NCBI GenBank assembly: GCA_012524135.1
Contig: JAAYSE010000103.1
Span: 1-44,845 of the forward strand
DNA length: 44,845 nt
Source of the DNA: Candidatus Epulonipiscium sp.
Lineage (GTDB): Bacteria; Bacillota; Clostridia; Lachnospirales; JAAYNZ01
Direction: 5' to 3'
The translations under genes were made by a program, and so were the position numbers. Positions 31,921-42,354 of this stretch are shown here, piece after piece. A model generated the notes under the pieces. It was not told where the DNA came from, made no database searches, and saw only the letters and a list, made by a program, of their open reading frames with translations. The stretch's first letter is position 1. Each line of letters opens with the position of its first letter.

Positions 31921-33359
31921 CGATGTCTCCTCCTCAACCAAACAAAGATACCTGCTATTAACACAAGTAGTGGAATAACAATAACAACCATTCCAGAATA
32001 AATAAGCTGTTGTAATCCTGTAATAGCTAAAGGTTGTACTGTTAAACTCTTAGGTCGAATCGTAATATTTTGTTTTTCATCTTGTAACCAGTTTACACTA
32101 TTCATAAAAAAGTCTAAATTACCAAAAGAACCTATTGATGCCATTTGAGAATTAATAAATTGTGCATTACTAACTACAATTATTTTTGTTGTAATTGGAT
32201 CGTTATTTTCATATTGATTTTCTGTAATGGCTACTGCTAATGAAAAAGGACCTGATATATCTTGTTCTTCTTTTTCAATTGTTTTGGTATTCGGATCTGT
32301 TTTTACCCATGAACTTTCCGAAGTCATTAATAAAGGTTCTACTTCTACTCCTTTTCGTTTAACATCTTGAATAGAAAGACCTTGTGCTACTGGAATAATA
32401 ACGGGAACTTTTGCAGAACGCAAGGAACTTAAAATTTCATGGGATTCTTGGTTAGGCCATAAATGTAAAGGACTTTGATATCTATAATTTGAATCTCCTT
32501 CTATTACAATTCCTTTTTGAAGAGTAACACCATAACTTTGAAGAAGTTCTTCAAAAATAGGTAAGTCTCCTTCAATAACATCTAATAGGAAAATACCTTG
32601 TCCACCTTTTTCTAAGAAGGCTCTAATTTTTTCATCTTCTTCCTCTGTAATATCTCGCTTAGGAGTTATGATAAGTAAGGTATCTTCTTCCCCTAACTCT
32701 GTATCTTCTGTTAAAAGATTAATATCTTCTAACGTATAATTTTCTCTATTCAATTGTTCTTTTACTACAGGTGCAAGTGTATCTTCATTATGTCCTACTA
32801 AGCTGTAGATTGTAGGATTTTTATCACTTGTTACATAATCAATAGCCGCTGTTATTCTTTGTTCAATAGCCAATGATTCTGCTTGGGCTTGTGAAGCATT
32901 ATAAGGATTATAGTTATAGTTCACAAGATCATATTGACTAATAATCTTATATTTGTTTCCACTTTCTACAATTAAGCTTCCCGTTCCTACTCCCTTGCCT
33001 TCTTTGTCATATTGCATAGCAAATTGAGGATACAGAATGGGATCTTTATATTCTACATTTATTTTTTTCGAATGACTAGCATATCGATCTAATACTTCTG
33101 TTACCATAATTTGTTCTTTACCTGTTTCATATAAACCATAAATAGTTACATCTTGATCTAAATCATCTAAAATATCATAGGTTTGTTGTGATAAAGAATA
33201 TAATTCATTTGGAGTTAAATCTACTTTAATCCCCATTTGATCTACAATTAAATTAATTGCTACTAAAATAGCAATAAAGATGATGGTTACTAAGGTAGCA
33301 TATCCTCCATATTTAAACTTTTTATTTTGAAATGATTGCTTTAGATTTATACGTTTCAT
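31917..33359 (-). CDS. GldG-family ABC transporter-associated protein
   Basis: TM-soluble-TM architecture; VDLTPNELYSLSQQTYDILDDLDQDVTIYGLY; downstream of ABC permease. Confidence 0.88.
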   Translation of the reverse strand: MKRINLKQSFQNKKFKYGGYATLVTIIFIAILVAINLIVDQMGIKVDLTPNELYSLSQQTYDILDDLDQDVTIYGLYETGKEQIMVTEVLDRYASHSKKINVEYKDPILYPQFAMQYDKEGKGVGTGSLIVESGNKYKIISQYDLVNYNYNPYNASQAQAESLAIEQRITAAIDYVTSDKNPTIYSLVGHNEDTLAPVVKEQLNRENYTLEDINLLTEDTELGEEDTLLIITPKRDITEEEDEKIRAFLEKGGQGIFLLDVIEGDLPIFEELLQSYGVTLQKGIVIEGDSNYRYQSPLHLWPNQESHEILSSLRSAKVPVIIPVAQGLSIQDVKRKGVEVEPLLMTSESSWVKTDPNTKTIEKEEQDISGPFSLAVAITENQYENNDPITTKIIVVSNAQFINSQMASIGSFGNLDFFMNSVNWLQDEKQNITIRPKSLTVQPLAITGLQQLIYSGMVVIVIPLLVLIAGIFVWLRRRHR

Positions 33360-33371
33360 GATTTCCTCCCC

Positions 33372-34235
33372 TTAACTCCATCGTCTTTTTTCGATCATTT
33401 GAATCGTTAAAAATAAGAAAGCAGCTGCAAATGTAATATAGTATACCACCGCACTTAAGTCAAAAATCCCCATAGCAAAGCTTTCATATCTTCTCAATAG
33501 AGAAAACCAATCAAAAAATCGAACCATGATTCCATCATATATTGTCTTATCCCATCCATAAACAATACCCATCGCTATAAAACCTACCATAGCAATCCCT
33601 GCACTAACATAAATATTACGAATAGAAAAATAAATCAATGCAGATAATCCTACTACTAGAATGCCTACAAAAACAATAGAGGATGTTCGATCTATGGGTA
33701 AAGCTTGTTTAATTCCATCCATTAATAAAAGAAGCAATAAAGTAGCAAAAGTAGTAAGAGCAGCTACTACTTGATTATCCGTAAGGGATGAAATAAAAAG
33801 ACCAATGGCTATAAAACAAGCTCCTAATAAAAAGTACCCCATATATCCACCTAAAACTTCTCCTACAGGTAATGTCCCAAAAAGAGTAATAATAATAGGT
33901 TGTATCCCTGTAATTAGTAAAGTCAAACCAAATAACGCTAAGGCTGCAAAATATTTACCAAGCACTAACCCGGATAAGCGTAAAGGTGCTGTTAATACTA
34001 ATTGATCTGTTTTTTGCTTTTTTTCTTCAGAAAGAAGACGCATCGTAATAATAGGAACACCGATTAAAAGAATCATCGTAATACTACTTAATACTAAATT
34101 ATAATTAGGATTTCCTGAAATCAAATTAATGATAGCAAAATAAATTCCTGACATAATAAGGAAAAAACTCATAAAAATATAACCCGTAGCAGAGGTAAAA
34201 TAAGATCGAAATTCTCTATTGAAGATCGCTAACAT
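33372..34235 (-). CDS. ABC transporter permease (GldF-like, ABC-2 family)
   Basis: MLAIFNREFRSYFTSATGYIFMSFFLI, MRLLSEEKKQKTDQLVLTAPL. Confidence 0.9.
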   Translation of the reverse strand: MLAIFNREFRSYFTSATGYIFMSFFLIMSGIYFAIINLISGNPNYNLVLSSITMILLIGVPIITMRLLSEEKKQKTDQLVLTAPLRLSGLVLGKYFAALALFGLTLLITGIQPIIITLFGTLPVGEVLGGYMGYFLLGACFIAIGLFISSLTDNQVVAALTTFATLLLLLLMDGIKQALPIDRTSSIVFVGILVVGLSALIYFSIRNIYVSAGIAMVGFIAMGIVYGWDKTIYDGIMVRFFDWFSLLRRYESFAMGIFDLSAVVYYITFAAAFLFLTIQMIEKRRWS

Positions 34236-35184
34236 ATGTTGCCCCTCCTTTTTGTTGACTTGTCACTTTTAAGAAAATATCTTCTAACGTTAAATCCATA
34301 GATTTCATTTGTAATATAGGATATTTTTTCTCGCTCATCGCATAAAATAATTCTTCTCGTATATCTACTTCATCATGAGATTCAACTAAGAAATCACATG
34401 TACCTTGTTCACGAACTCGTTGTGCTTCTGCAAATTTTACTCCTTCAATAGAGCGAATAGTGTCTAAAACCTCTTGTTTGGGTCCTTGTATACGAAGCAT
34501 GAAACGATTGCTTTGACTCATACGTCTCGATAAATTATCCGGTGTATCACTAGCCACAATCTTCCCTTTATCAATAATAATTACGCGATCACAAACAGCG
34601 CTTACTTCTGATAATATATGAGAACTTAAAATAATTGTATGGTCATTGCCTAGACCTTTAATTAAATTTCTAATTTCAATAATTTGTTTAGGATCTAATC
34701 CAACGGTAGGCTCATCTAAAATAAGAACTTCTGGTTTGCCAATCAATGCTTGGGCTAAGCCTACTCTTTGTTTATATCCTTTAGATAAATTTTTAATTAA
34801 ACGTTTTCTCATATCCTTAATTTTGACTAGTTCCATCACTTTATATAATGTTTCTTTTTCATTGTTTCGTTCTACTTTTTTAATTTGACAAACAAAACGT
34901 AAATACTCTTCTACAGTCATATCCATATAGAGTGGTGGTAATTCTGGTAAATAACCAATTTTCTTCTTGGCCTCTTGTGGTTGCTCTAATATATCTAATC
35001 CATCCACTTTAACAGTTCCTTCTGTAGCGGATATATAACCTGTAATAATGTTCATTGTAGTAGATTTCCCAGCTCCATTTGGTCCTAAGAATCCTACTAT
35101 TTCTCCTTTATTAACGGTAAAATCTACATGATCTACTGCTACATGTTGACCATACCGTTTGGTTAGATTTTTAACCTCTATCAA
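34216..35184 (-). CDS. ABC transporter ATP-binding protein (GldA-like); probable TTG start at 35184
   Basis: LIEVKNLTKRYG, GFLGPNGAGKSTTMNII, LSKGYKQRVGLAQALIGKPEVLILDEPTVGLDP; GGGAGG RBS upstream of TTG. Confidence 0.92.
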   Translation of the reverse strand: MIEVKNLTKRYGQHVAVDHVDFTVNKGEIVGFLGPNGAGKSTTMNIITGYISATEGTVKVDGLDILEQPQEAKKKIGYLPELPPLYMDMTVEEYLRFVCQIKKVERNNEKETLYKVMELVKIKDMRKRLIKNLSKGYKQRVGLAQALIGKPEVLILDEPTVGLDPKQIIEIRNLIKGLGNDHTIILSSHILSEVSAVCDRVIIIDKGKIVASDTPDNLSRRMSQSNRFMLRIQGPKQEVLDTIRSIEGVKFAEAQRVREQGTCDFLVESHDEVDIREELFYAMSEKKYPILQMKSMDLTLEDIFLKVTSQQKGGATYVSDLQ

Positions 35185-35320
35185 AGGTCTCCCTCCCATT
35201 ATTCGTATTTTCATTTTTTATTGTATCGAAAAAACATGAATAAAACATGAATAAATTGTAAACGATTTTTGTGTATTATGCAAGTCCTTACATCTATCAA
35301 TAAAATTGTAAAAAATCACC

Positions 35321-35352
35321 AAAAAAAGAGTTCATTAATGAACTCTTTTTTT
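35321..35352. terminator. Perfect 32-bp palindromic terminator downstream of glnS
   Basis: AAAAAAAGAGTTCATT/AATGAACTCTTTTTTT. Confidence 0.85.
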
Positions 35353-35353
35353 A

Positions 35354-37036
35354 TTATTTATTGGGCTTATAAGAACTTCGTAATGATACAATTCTATTAA
35401 ACACTAAATGATCTTCTGTAGAATCTTTGCTATCCGTACAAAAATAACCATGTCTAAAAAATTGATATCTACTTCCTGGTTTTGCTCCCTTTACAGAAGG
35501 TTCAATATAACATTTTTTCAACACTTTTAATGATTGGGGATTTAAAGTCATTTCTTTATCTTCTGACTCTGCTTCGTCTTCTAAAAATAAATAATCATAT
35601 AAACGAACTTCAGCAGGAATAGCATGAGCTGCTGATACCCAATGGATGGTTCCTTTTACTTTTCTACCGGTGAAACCAGTACCACTTTTTGTTTCTGGAT
35701 CATAGGTACAATGTAATTCGATTATTTCTCCTGTTTTTTCATCTTTAATAACTTCTTCACATTTGATAAAATAAGCATTTTTTAAACGTACTTCTTTTCC
35801 TGGAGATAAACGGAAGAATTTTTTAGGTGGATTTTCCATAAAGTCCTCACGTTCAATATAAATTTCTCTAGCAAAAGGTACTTGTCTTGTTCCCATCTCT
35901 GGATTTTCTTGATTATTTTCTACTTCTAAATATTCTACTTCTCCTTCTGGATAGTTGGTAATAACTACCTTTAGAGGATTTAGTACACTCATAATTCGAG
36001 GTTCTTTTAATTTTAAATCTTCACGTATACAATATTCTAGTAAAGCTACATCTACTTCGCTTTTATTTTTGGCTACTCCTATACGATCACAAAATTCTCT
36101 AATTGATTCTGGAGTATAACCTCTTCTTCGAAGCCCCGAAATAGTCGGCATTCGAGGATCATCCCAACCATCCACCATTCTATCTTCTACTAATTTACGT
36201 AATTTTCTTTTACTCATCACGGTATGAGTTAATTCTAACCGAGCAAATTCAATTTGTTGAGGTGGTGTAGGAAATTCCTCTTTTAGTTCTTGTAAAAACC
36301 AATTATATAAAGGTCTATGATCTTCAAACTCTAATGTACAAATGGAATGAGTAATATTCTCTATAGCATCAGATACAGGATGAGCATAGTCATACATAGG
36401 ATAAATACACCATGCATCTTTCGTACGATGATGATCCGCAAACATAATACGATACATAACTGGATCTCTCATGTTTAAATTAGGGGAAGCCATATCAATC
36501 TTAGCACGAAGTACTCGACTTCCTTCTTTAAATTCTCCAGCACGCATACGTCTAAATAAATCTAAATTTTCTTCTACCGATCGTTCTCGATAAGGACTAT
36601 TTTTTCCTGGTTCTGTTAAGGTTCCACGATAATTTCTAATCTCTTCTGGAGATAGATCACAAACAAAAGCTTTTCCTTTTTTAATGAGAATCTCTGCATA
36701 TTCATATAATTTTTCAAAATAATTGGATGCATAATATAGATCATCCCATTCAAAGCCTAACCATCGTACATCTTCTTTAATAGATTCAACATACTCTACT
36801 TCTTCTTTAATTGGATTTGTATCATCAAAACGTAAATTACATTTTCCTTTATACTGTTCCTTAATTCCAAAATTTAAACAAATGGATTTGGCATGTCCAA
36901 TATGCAAGTATCCATTAGGTTCGGGTGGGAAACGTGTATGTACCCTTTGTCCATATACATTATTTTCTAAATCTTTGTCAATAATATGTTGAATGAAATT
37001 TCTAGAAGTTGTAGTTTTTTCATTCTTACTATCCAT
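35354..37036 (-). CDS. glnS: Glutaminyl-tRNA synthetase
   Basis: [34 protein letters not shown]; full length. Confidence 0.95.
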   Translation of the reverse strand: MDSKNEKTTTSRNFIQHIIDKDLENNVYGQRVHTRFPPEPNGYLHIGHAKSICLNFGIKEQYKGKCNLRFDDTNPIKEEVEYVESIKEDVRWLGFEWDDLYYASNYFEKLYEYAEILIKKGKAFVCDLSPEEIRNYRGTLTEPGKNSPYRERSVEENLDLFRRMRAGEFKEGSRVLRAKIDMASPNLNMRDPVMYRIMFADHHRTKDAWCIYPMYDYAHPVSDAIENITHSICTLEFEDHRPLYNWFLQELKEEFPTPPQQIEFARLELTHTVMSKRKLRKLVEDRMVDGWDDPRMPTISGLRRRGYTPESIREFCDRIGVAKNKSEVDVALLEYCIREDLKLKEPRIMSVLNPLKVVITNYPEGEVEYLEVENNQENPEMGTRQVPFAREIYIEREDFMENPPKKFFRLSPGKEVRLKNAYFIKCEEVIKDEKTGEIIELHCTYDPETKSGTGFTGRKVKGTIHWVSAAHAIPAEVRLYDYLFLEDEAESEDKEMTLNPQSLKVLKKCYIEPSVKGAKPGSRYQFFRHGYFCTDSKDSTEDHLVFNRIVSLRSSYKPNK

Positions 37037-37224
37037 ATAATGTTCTTCCTCCTTTATAAAATAAACTTACTTTAGGTGAATTTTTATCTCTATCTGAAGT
37101 TGTAGTTGCATACATGCTAAATTCATATGATAAATTAAGATTATCGTTTATTTTAAGTATCCTCATTTTATCATAAATTTATCATAATATACACTATTTT
37201 TTTCATTTTTGATAAAAAATAAAA

Positions 37225-37260
37225 GAGCAACCCCATAACCCAAATGGTTAGAAGTCACTC
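37225..37260 (-). terminator. Rho-independent terminator after tRNA-Thr
   Basis: GAGTGACTTCTAACC...GGTTATGGGGTTGCTC followed by TTTTATTTTTT. Confidence 0.75.
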
Positions 37261-37268
37261 CTTCTCTA

Positions 37269-37341
37269 AGCTCTCGATCGGATTTGAACCGACGACCTCC
37301 GCCTTACCAAGGCGACGCTCTACCTACTGAGCCACGAGAGC
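37269..37341 (-). tRNA. tRNA-Thr(GGT)
   Basis: Complete cloverleaf: GCTCTCG acceptor, GCTC..GAGC D-arm, anticodon loop TTGGTAA, GTCGGTTCAAATCCGAT T-arm, discriminator T, no encoded CCA. Confidence 0.96.
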
Positions 37342-37378
37342 AAATAAATGGCGCTGGTACAAGCTCCAACGCTTATTT
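37342..37378 (-). repeat. Imperfect inverted repeat between sigH and tRNA-Thr (possible terminator or processing hairpin)
   Basis: AAATAAGCGTTGG/CCAGCGC(CAT)TTATTT with one G-T pair. Confidence 0.6.
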
Positions 37379-37403
37379 ATATTAGCATAATTTTTTAGAT
37401 TCG

Positions 37404-38057
37404 TCAAGCTTTTTCTTCTTCCAAGTAATTTTCTAATTTCCTCTTTATTCTTTGAAGAGCGTTATCAATAGATTTTACTGGCCTTCCAAGTCTTTTTGCA
37501 GTTTCACTATAACTTTTCCCTTGCAAATATAACGCAAGTACTTGACATTCTAAAGTGCTTAATGACTTCTCTAAATGCTGTTCTATAAAAGTTAAACTTT
37601 CCTGCCCAATGAATACTTCTTCTGGATTAATTCCCTTTTTGGTTGACATCAAATCAATTAACATAATTCCTTCACTTTCATCATCAAACATAGGTTTATT
37701 TAAAGAAACATAAGAATTTAATGGCATATGCTTTTGTCTTGTAGCTGTTTTAATAGCTGTAATCATCTGACGTGTAACACATAAATCGGCAAACGTACGA
37801 AAGGAAGTTGTCTTATCGAAACGATAATCTCTAATCGCTTTATAGAGTCCTATCATTCCTTCTTGAATAATATCATCACGATCTGCTCCTACTAAAAAAT
37901 AAGTCTTTGCTTTTGCACGAACAAAATTTTTATATTTATCCATTAAATAATCTAAAGCATATTTGTCCCCTTCGCGAATCAACTCCACAATATCTTCATC
38001 TTCCATGTCTCTATAAGGTATAGAATGAACACAAACATGAATTTTGTGACTTTTCAT
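37404..38057 (-). CDS. sigH: RNA polymerase sigma-H factor
   Basis: DKYKNFVRAKAKTYFLVGADRDDIIQEGMIGLYKAIRDY; YLQGKSYSETAKRLGRPVKSIDNALQRIKRKL. Confidence 0.96.
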   Translation of the reverse strand: MKSHKIHVCVHSIPYRDMEDEDIVELIREGDKYALDYLMDKYKNFVRAKAKTYFLVGADRDDIIQEGMIGLYKAIRDYRFDKTTSFRTFADLCVTRQMITAIKTATRQKHMPLNSYVSLNKPMFDDESEGIMLIDLMSTKKGINPEEVFIGQESLTFIEQHLEKSLSTLECQVLALYLQGKSYSETAKRLGRPVKSIDNALQRIKRKLENYLEEEKA

Positions 38058-38079
38058 ACGATACCCCCCATCCTTATTT

Positions 38080-38595
38080 TTATTTTTGTCTTCTTATTTT
38101 TTCCATCCATTCTGCTACAGATGGATCTAAAAAAGACTCTAATGTATTCCTTTTGATGGTCTTTTTCTTGATATAGTGATTACGAATCTGCTCTTTCATT
38201 TGTTTTACTTCATTGTATAATTCTCTAGCTGAAATCCTTGTAGCTCCTTTTCCCAAAATAATAATCTGCTCTAATCCATCCGAAGTAGCTACACGTACCC
38301 GCTGCTTATGCCCTATCTTATGAGCTACTTTTTCAATGTAATTGTCTGCTGTTTCTGCTTCTTTTGTATAAACAACATAAATGTTATGATATTTATATGT
38401 TTTTCCTATACTACCTTTTACTTTATGGGCATCAAAAACAACAATTACAGTTATTTTTTTATATCCTTGATAATTTGACATAATCTCTATTAGCTTGTCC
38501 CTTGCTGCTTCTAAGTTTTCCTTAGCCAACTCCTTCAGGGGAGCCCAAGCGTGGATAATATTATACCCATCAACCAATAAAAATTCTCTATCCAC
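38080..38595 (-). CDS. YacP-like NYN domain protein (Rae1-like), GTG start
   Basis: LLVDGYNIIHAWAPLKEL, VVFDAHKVKGS, TADNYIEKVAH, VATSDGLEQ. Confidence 0.92.
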   Translation of the reverse strand: MDREFLLVDGYNIIHAWAPLKELAKENLEAARDKLIEIMSNYQGYKKITVIVVFDAHKVKGSIGKTYKYHNIYVVYTKEAETADNYIEKVAHKIGHKQRVRVATSDGLEQIIILGKGATRISARELYNEVKQMKEQIRNHYIKKKTIKRNTLESFLDPSVAEWMEKIRRQK

Positions 38596-38694
38596 TTGTT
38601 GTTCCGCCTTCCACCACTACCCATTGAATCAAAATCTCCTTTTTATGGGTATCTTCATCACCAGTCGGCATTATCTCCCACTGATCCTGGCTAT

Positions 38695-38723
38695 AGTATA
38701 CTACAAAACTTGTTTTTTGTTAA
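38695..38723 (-). promoter_or_regulatory. Predicted sigma-A promoter upstream of yacP-sigH
   Basis: TTAACA - 17 nt - TATACT on minus strand, just downstream of the rlmB stop. Confidence 0.6.
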
Positions 38724-38725
38724 GT

Positions 38726-39598
38726 CTACCGCATGATATTACTTGTATAATGCCTTTGTCTAACCACTTCATACATCATAAGGCTACTAGCTACAGAAGC
38801 ATTTAATGAAGATATATTACCATACATTGGAATTTTAGCAATAAAATCACACTTTTCTTTAACCAAACGACTAATTCCTTCTCCTTCATTTCCTATAACA
38901 ATTCCTATAGGACCTGTTATATTCATAGTATACATTACTTCTCCATCCATATCACTTCCTACCATCCACAGGCCTTGTTTTTTTAGTTCTTCTATCGTCT
39001 GCACTAAATTAGAAACTCGTGCTACTTTTACATATTCAATAGCTCCTGCTGAAACTTTTGCTACCGTAGCTGTCAACCCTACTGCTCTACGTTTTGGAAT
39101 AATCACACCATGGACACCCGCTGCATTTGCTGTTCTTAGAATAGCCCCTAAATTATGAGGATCTGAAATCTCATCCAATAAAAGAATAAAAGGACTTTCT
39201 TCTTTTTCTTTGGCAATTTGTAAAATATCTTCTACTTCTACATAATTATATGCTGCTACATAAGCAATAACTCCTTGATGATTACCTGTTATGGATAACG
39301 CATCTAATTTTTGCTTATTCACCCTTTGAATGACTATTTTTTCTTGTTTTGCTTCATAAATAATCTGTTGAATCGATCCTTGTAGTTGACCATCTTGAAT
39401 AAATAATTTATCAATACTTCTTCCTGATTTCAATGCTTCTAATACTGCATTTCTACCTTCTAATACTAATTCTTGAACTTGTTCCTCCTTATTATCTCTA
39501 GTTTCATATTCCTTTTTTCCTTTATTCCATCTTTTCTTATAAAAATCCTTATTCTGATAATAAGAACTTTTTTGATGTGATTTCTCTTTTTGTTTCAA
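38726..39598 (-). CDS. rlmB: 23S rRNA (guanosine-2'-O-)-methyltransferase RlmB-like (SpoU family)
   Basis: LEGRNAVLEAL, LLLDEISDPHNLGAILRTANAAGVHGVI, GNEGEGISRLV, SLNASVASSL. Confidence 0.94.
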   Translation of the reverse strand: MKQKEKSHQKSSYYQNKDFYKKRWNKGKKEYETRDNKEEQVQELVLEGRNAVLEALKSGRSIDKLFIQDGQLQGSIQQIIYEAKQEKIVIQRVNKQKLDALSITGNHQGVIAYVAAYNYVEVEDILQIAKEKEESPFILLLDEISDPHNLGAILRTANAAGVHGVIIPKRRAVGLTATVAKVSAGAIEYVKVARVSNLVQTIEELKKQGLWMVGSDMDGEVMYTMNITGPIGIVIGNEGEGISRLVKEKCDFIAKIPMYGNISSLNASVASSLMMYEVVRQRHYTSNIMR

Positions 39599-39717
39599 TC
39601 TTCACCCTTCTTTCTACTCTTTTATACAATTTCTTTTTATAACTATTTTTACAAAAAATTTCACCTATTCCTATCGTTATTATATAAAGAGCAAAATCTA
39701 TACACTTATTCGATTTG

Positions 39718-40179
39718 CTAACATTTAGAATGGCGTTGTTGTTCTAAACGATCAAAACCTATTTGAATTAATTCTTCTAATCGATCTATTTCTCCTGCTA
39801 AATATAAATATCCGACTAATGCTTCTAATCCTGTCGCCATTTTATAATCTATCAGATCAGCATTTTTAGGAGTAGTATGAGATTTTGCATTTCGCCCTCT
39901 TCGAACAATATTTTTTTCTTCTTCTGTTAAATAAGCTTCTAACTCTCTTACTATGGTTGCTTGAGCTTCTGCTTTTACATATTCTTTGCATTGATTATGA
40001 AGTTTATGAACAGAACCTACTTTATGAGTAACTACTTTGGTTCTGCTAAAAACTTCATAAATAGCATCTCCTATATACGCTAATACTAATGGAGAGTATT
40101 GCTTAGGATGAATCTTTTTTTTATCTTTATTTTTCTCTACCATCTCAAACTGACTTGATTTTAAAAACTCTGTTTCCAT
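39718..40179 (-). CDS. mrnC: Mini-ribonuclease 3
   Basis: SPLVLAYIGDAIYEVFSR, LHNQCKEYVKAEAQA, RRGRNAKSHTTPKNAD. Confidence 0.93.
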   Translation of the reverse strand: METEFLKSSQFEMVEKNKDKKKIHPKQYSPLVLAYIGDAIYEVFSRTKVVTHKVGSVHKLHNQCKEYVKAEAQATIVRELEAYLTEEEKNIVRRGRNAKSHTTPKNADLIDYKMATGLEALVGYLYLAGEIDRLEELIQIGFDRLEQQRHSKC

Positions 40180-40196
40180 ATAACCTCCACATTTCT

Positions 40197-41600
40197 TTAT
40201 TCATTGACTCGTTTCCAACGTACACCTGCAGGAGTATCTTCTAAAATAATTCCTTGTTCTTTCAATTGATCGCGAATTTGATCGGCAATAATCCAATTTT
40301 TATTTTTTCTTGCTTCTTCTCTTTGTTGTATCAAATCCTCTATCTCGTTTTCTATTTTATCTTCTTCTTCTTGTTCTAATAAACCTAATATATTACATAG
40401 ATTTTTTATTTCTTTTTGTAATTTTTGTATAAACTCTGTAGATGAATCTAAATTCACATAGGTATTGGCAAATTTTACAAGCTCGAAAATAGCCGCTATA
40501 GCATCTGCTGTATTAATATCATCTTCCATAGCCTTTTCAAATTTTTTACGAAATATTGGAATTTCTTCTACTCTTTTTTCTTCCTCTACTGTTAACGATT
40601 TTGGTAATGAATGATCGATAACATGTTGCATATTACTAAGACTAGTTTTAATTCTTTCTAGACCATTTTTCGCAGATTCCATTAATTCTCTGCTAAAATT
40701 AATAGGGCTACGATAATGAGCACTTAACATAAAAAATCGTATCACTTCATAAGGAAATTCTTTTGATACATCTCGAACAGTGAAAAAGTTTCCAAGGGAT
40801 TTTGACATTTTACGATTATCTACATTTAAAAATCGATTATGAATCCAGTAATTTGCAAAAGGTTTTCCATTGGCTGCTTCACTTTGAGCAATTTCATTTT
40901 CATGATGTGGAAATACTAAGTCTTCTCCACCTGCATGAATATCAATCGTATCACCTAAGTATTTTTTTGCCATCACTGAACATTCAATATGCCATCCAGG
41001 TCTTCCTTCTCCCCATGGACTTTTCCAAGCTGGTTCTCCTTGCTTTTTAGGTTTCCATAATACAAAATCCATAGGATTTCTTTTTTCTTCATCGATTGCA
41101 ATACGAGCGCCTGCTTCTAAATCTTCTTGTCTTTTCTTTGATAGTTTACCATATTCAGGATATGCTTGCGTATCAAAATAAACACTCCCTTTCACTTCAT
41201 AAGCATATCCTTTATCCATTAACGTTTGTATCATTTTAATAATGGATGGAATTTCTTCTGTTACTCTAGGATGATAAGTAGCTCTTTTTACATTTAAACC
41301 ATCTGCATCTTTAAATGCTTCTGCAATATATTTATCTGCAATTTCTTTCATTGTTTTATTAGTTTCATTTGCTTTTTTAATGATTTTATCGTCTACATCT
41401 GTAAAATTCTGTACATAATTTACTTCCATTCCCTTATACTCTAAATAACGACGAAAAGCATCAAAAACAATATAAGGTCTTGCATTACCAATATGAATAT
41501 AATTATAAACGGTAGGACCACAAACATACATTTTTACTTTGTTTTTTTCTAATGGCTTAAATTCTTCTTTTTTTCCTGTTAAGGTGTTGTATATTTGCAT
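40197..41600 (-). CDS. cysS: Cysteinyl-tRNA synthetase
   Basis: VYNYIHIGNARPYIVFD, FPHHENEIAQSEA, KMSKSLGN; start MQIYNTLTGKK at 41600 with AGGAGAGG RBS. Confidence 0.97.
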   Translation of the reverse strand: MQIYNTLTGKKEEFKPLEKNKVKMYVCGPTVYNYIHIGNARPYIVFDAFRRYLEYKGMEVNYVQNFTDVDDKIIKKANETNKTMKEIADKYIAEAFKDADGLNVKRATYHPRVTEEIPSIIKMIQTLMDKGYAYEVKGSVYFDTQAYPEYGKLSKKRQEDLEAGARIAIDEEKRNPMDFVLWKPKKQGEPAWKSPWGEGRPGWHIECSVMAKKYLGDTIDIHAGGEDLVFPHHENEIAQSEAANGKPFANYWIHNRFLNVDNRKMSKSLGNFFTVRDVSKEFPYEVIRFFMLSAHYRSPINFSRELMESAKNGLERIKTSLSNMQHVIDHSLPKSLTVEEEKRVEEIPIFRKKFEKAMEDDINTADAIAAIFELVKFANTYVNLDSSTEFIQKLQKEIKNLCNILGLLEQEEEDKIENEIEDLIQQREEARKNKNWIIADQIRDQLKEQGIILEDTPAGVRWKRVNE

Positions 41601-41619
41601 TTTACCTCTCCTATCTATT

Positions 41620-42258
41620 TTATTTTTTTTCACTTTCTAATTGTTCTATTCTTTCTTCTAACTTTTCAACTTTTTTAATAAGATTGCAAAACTCCATCTG
41701 TACTGGATCGGGAAGTCTTTGATCTAAATTTTTACATGGATCTATATTTTTATCTTTTCTTTTTACTATTTTACCTGGAATACCTACACAAGTAGAATAA
41801 GGCGGAACTTCTTGCAAAACCACTGCACCAGCTCCAATACGAGCATGTTCTCCAACAGTAAAAGGCCCTAAAACTTTAGCGCCTGCACTAATCATCGCAT
41901 AGTCTTTAATCGTTGGATGACGTTTTCCTTGATCTTTCCCTGTACCTCCTAAGGTTACTCCTTGATAAATTGTAACATAATTACCAATTTCGCAAGTTTC
42001 TCCAATAACCACTCCCGCACCATGATCAATAAATAATCCTTTTCCTATTTTAGCTCCTGGGTGAATTTCAATTCCTGTGAAAAATCGAGTGAGCTGTGAA
42101 ATCAATCGAGCTATAAAATAGCATTTCTTTTTATAAAACCAATGTGCCAAACGATGAAATAAAACAGCATATAAACTAGGGTATAAAAAAACTTCTATTG
42201 TTGATTTAATGGCTGGATCTCTTTCTTTAATAATTTTAATTTCTTCTTTTAATCCCAT
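41620..42258 (-). CDS. cysE: Serine O-acetyltransferase
   Basis: Left-handed beta-helix repeats: [41 protein letters not shown]. Confidence 0.95.
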   Translation of the reverse strand: MGLKEEIKIIKERDPAIKSTIEVFLYPSLYAVLFHRLAHWFYKKKCYFIARLISQLTRFFTGIEIHPGAKIGKGLFIDHGAGVVIGETCEIGNYVTIYQGVTLGGTGKDQGKRHPTIKDYAMISAGAKVLGPFTVGEHARIGAGAVVLQEVPPYSTCVGIPGKIVKRKDKNIDPCKNLDQRLPDPVQMEFCNLIKKVEKLEERIEQLESEKK

Positions 42259-42310
42259 AAGCCTCCCCTTTCTTAAATTATAATATCAACATTTGGCTAC
42301 CATATATTTT

Positions 42311-42338
42311 TATCTTTTGTTTTTTATCTTTTGTTTTT
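42311..42338. repeat. Two tandem copies of a T-rich 14-mer
   Basis: TATCTTTTGTTTTT twice in the cysE 5' leader. Confidence 0.7.
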
Positions 42339-42354
42339 TTAATAATATTAGTTA

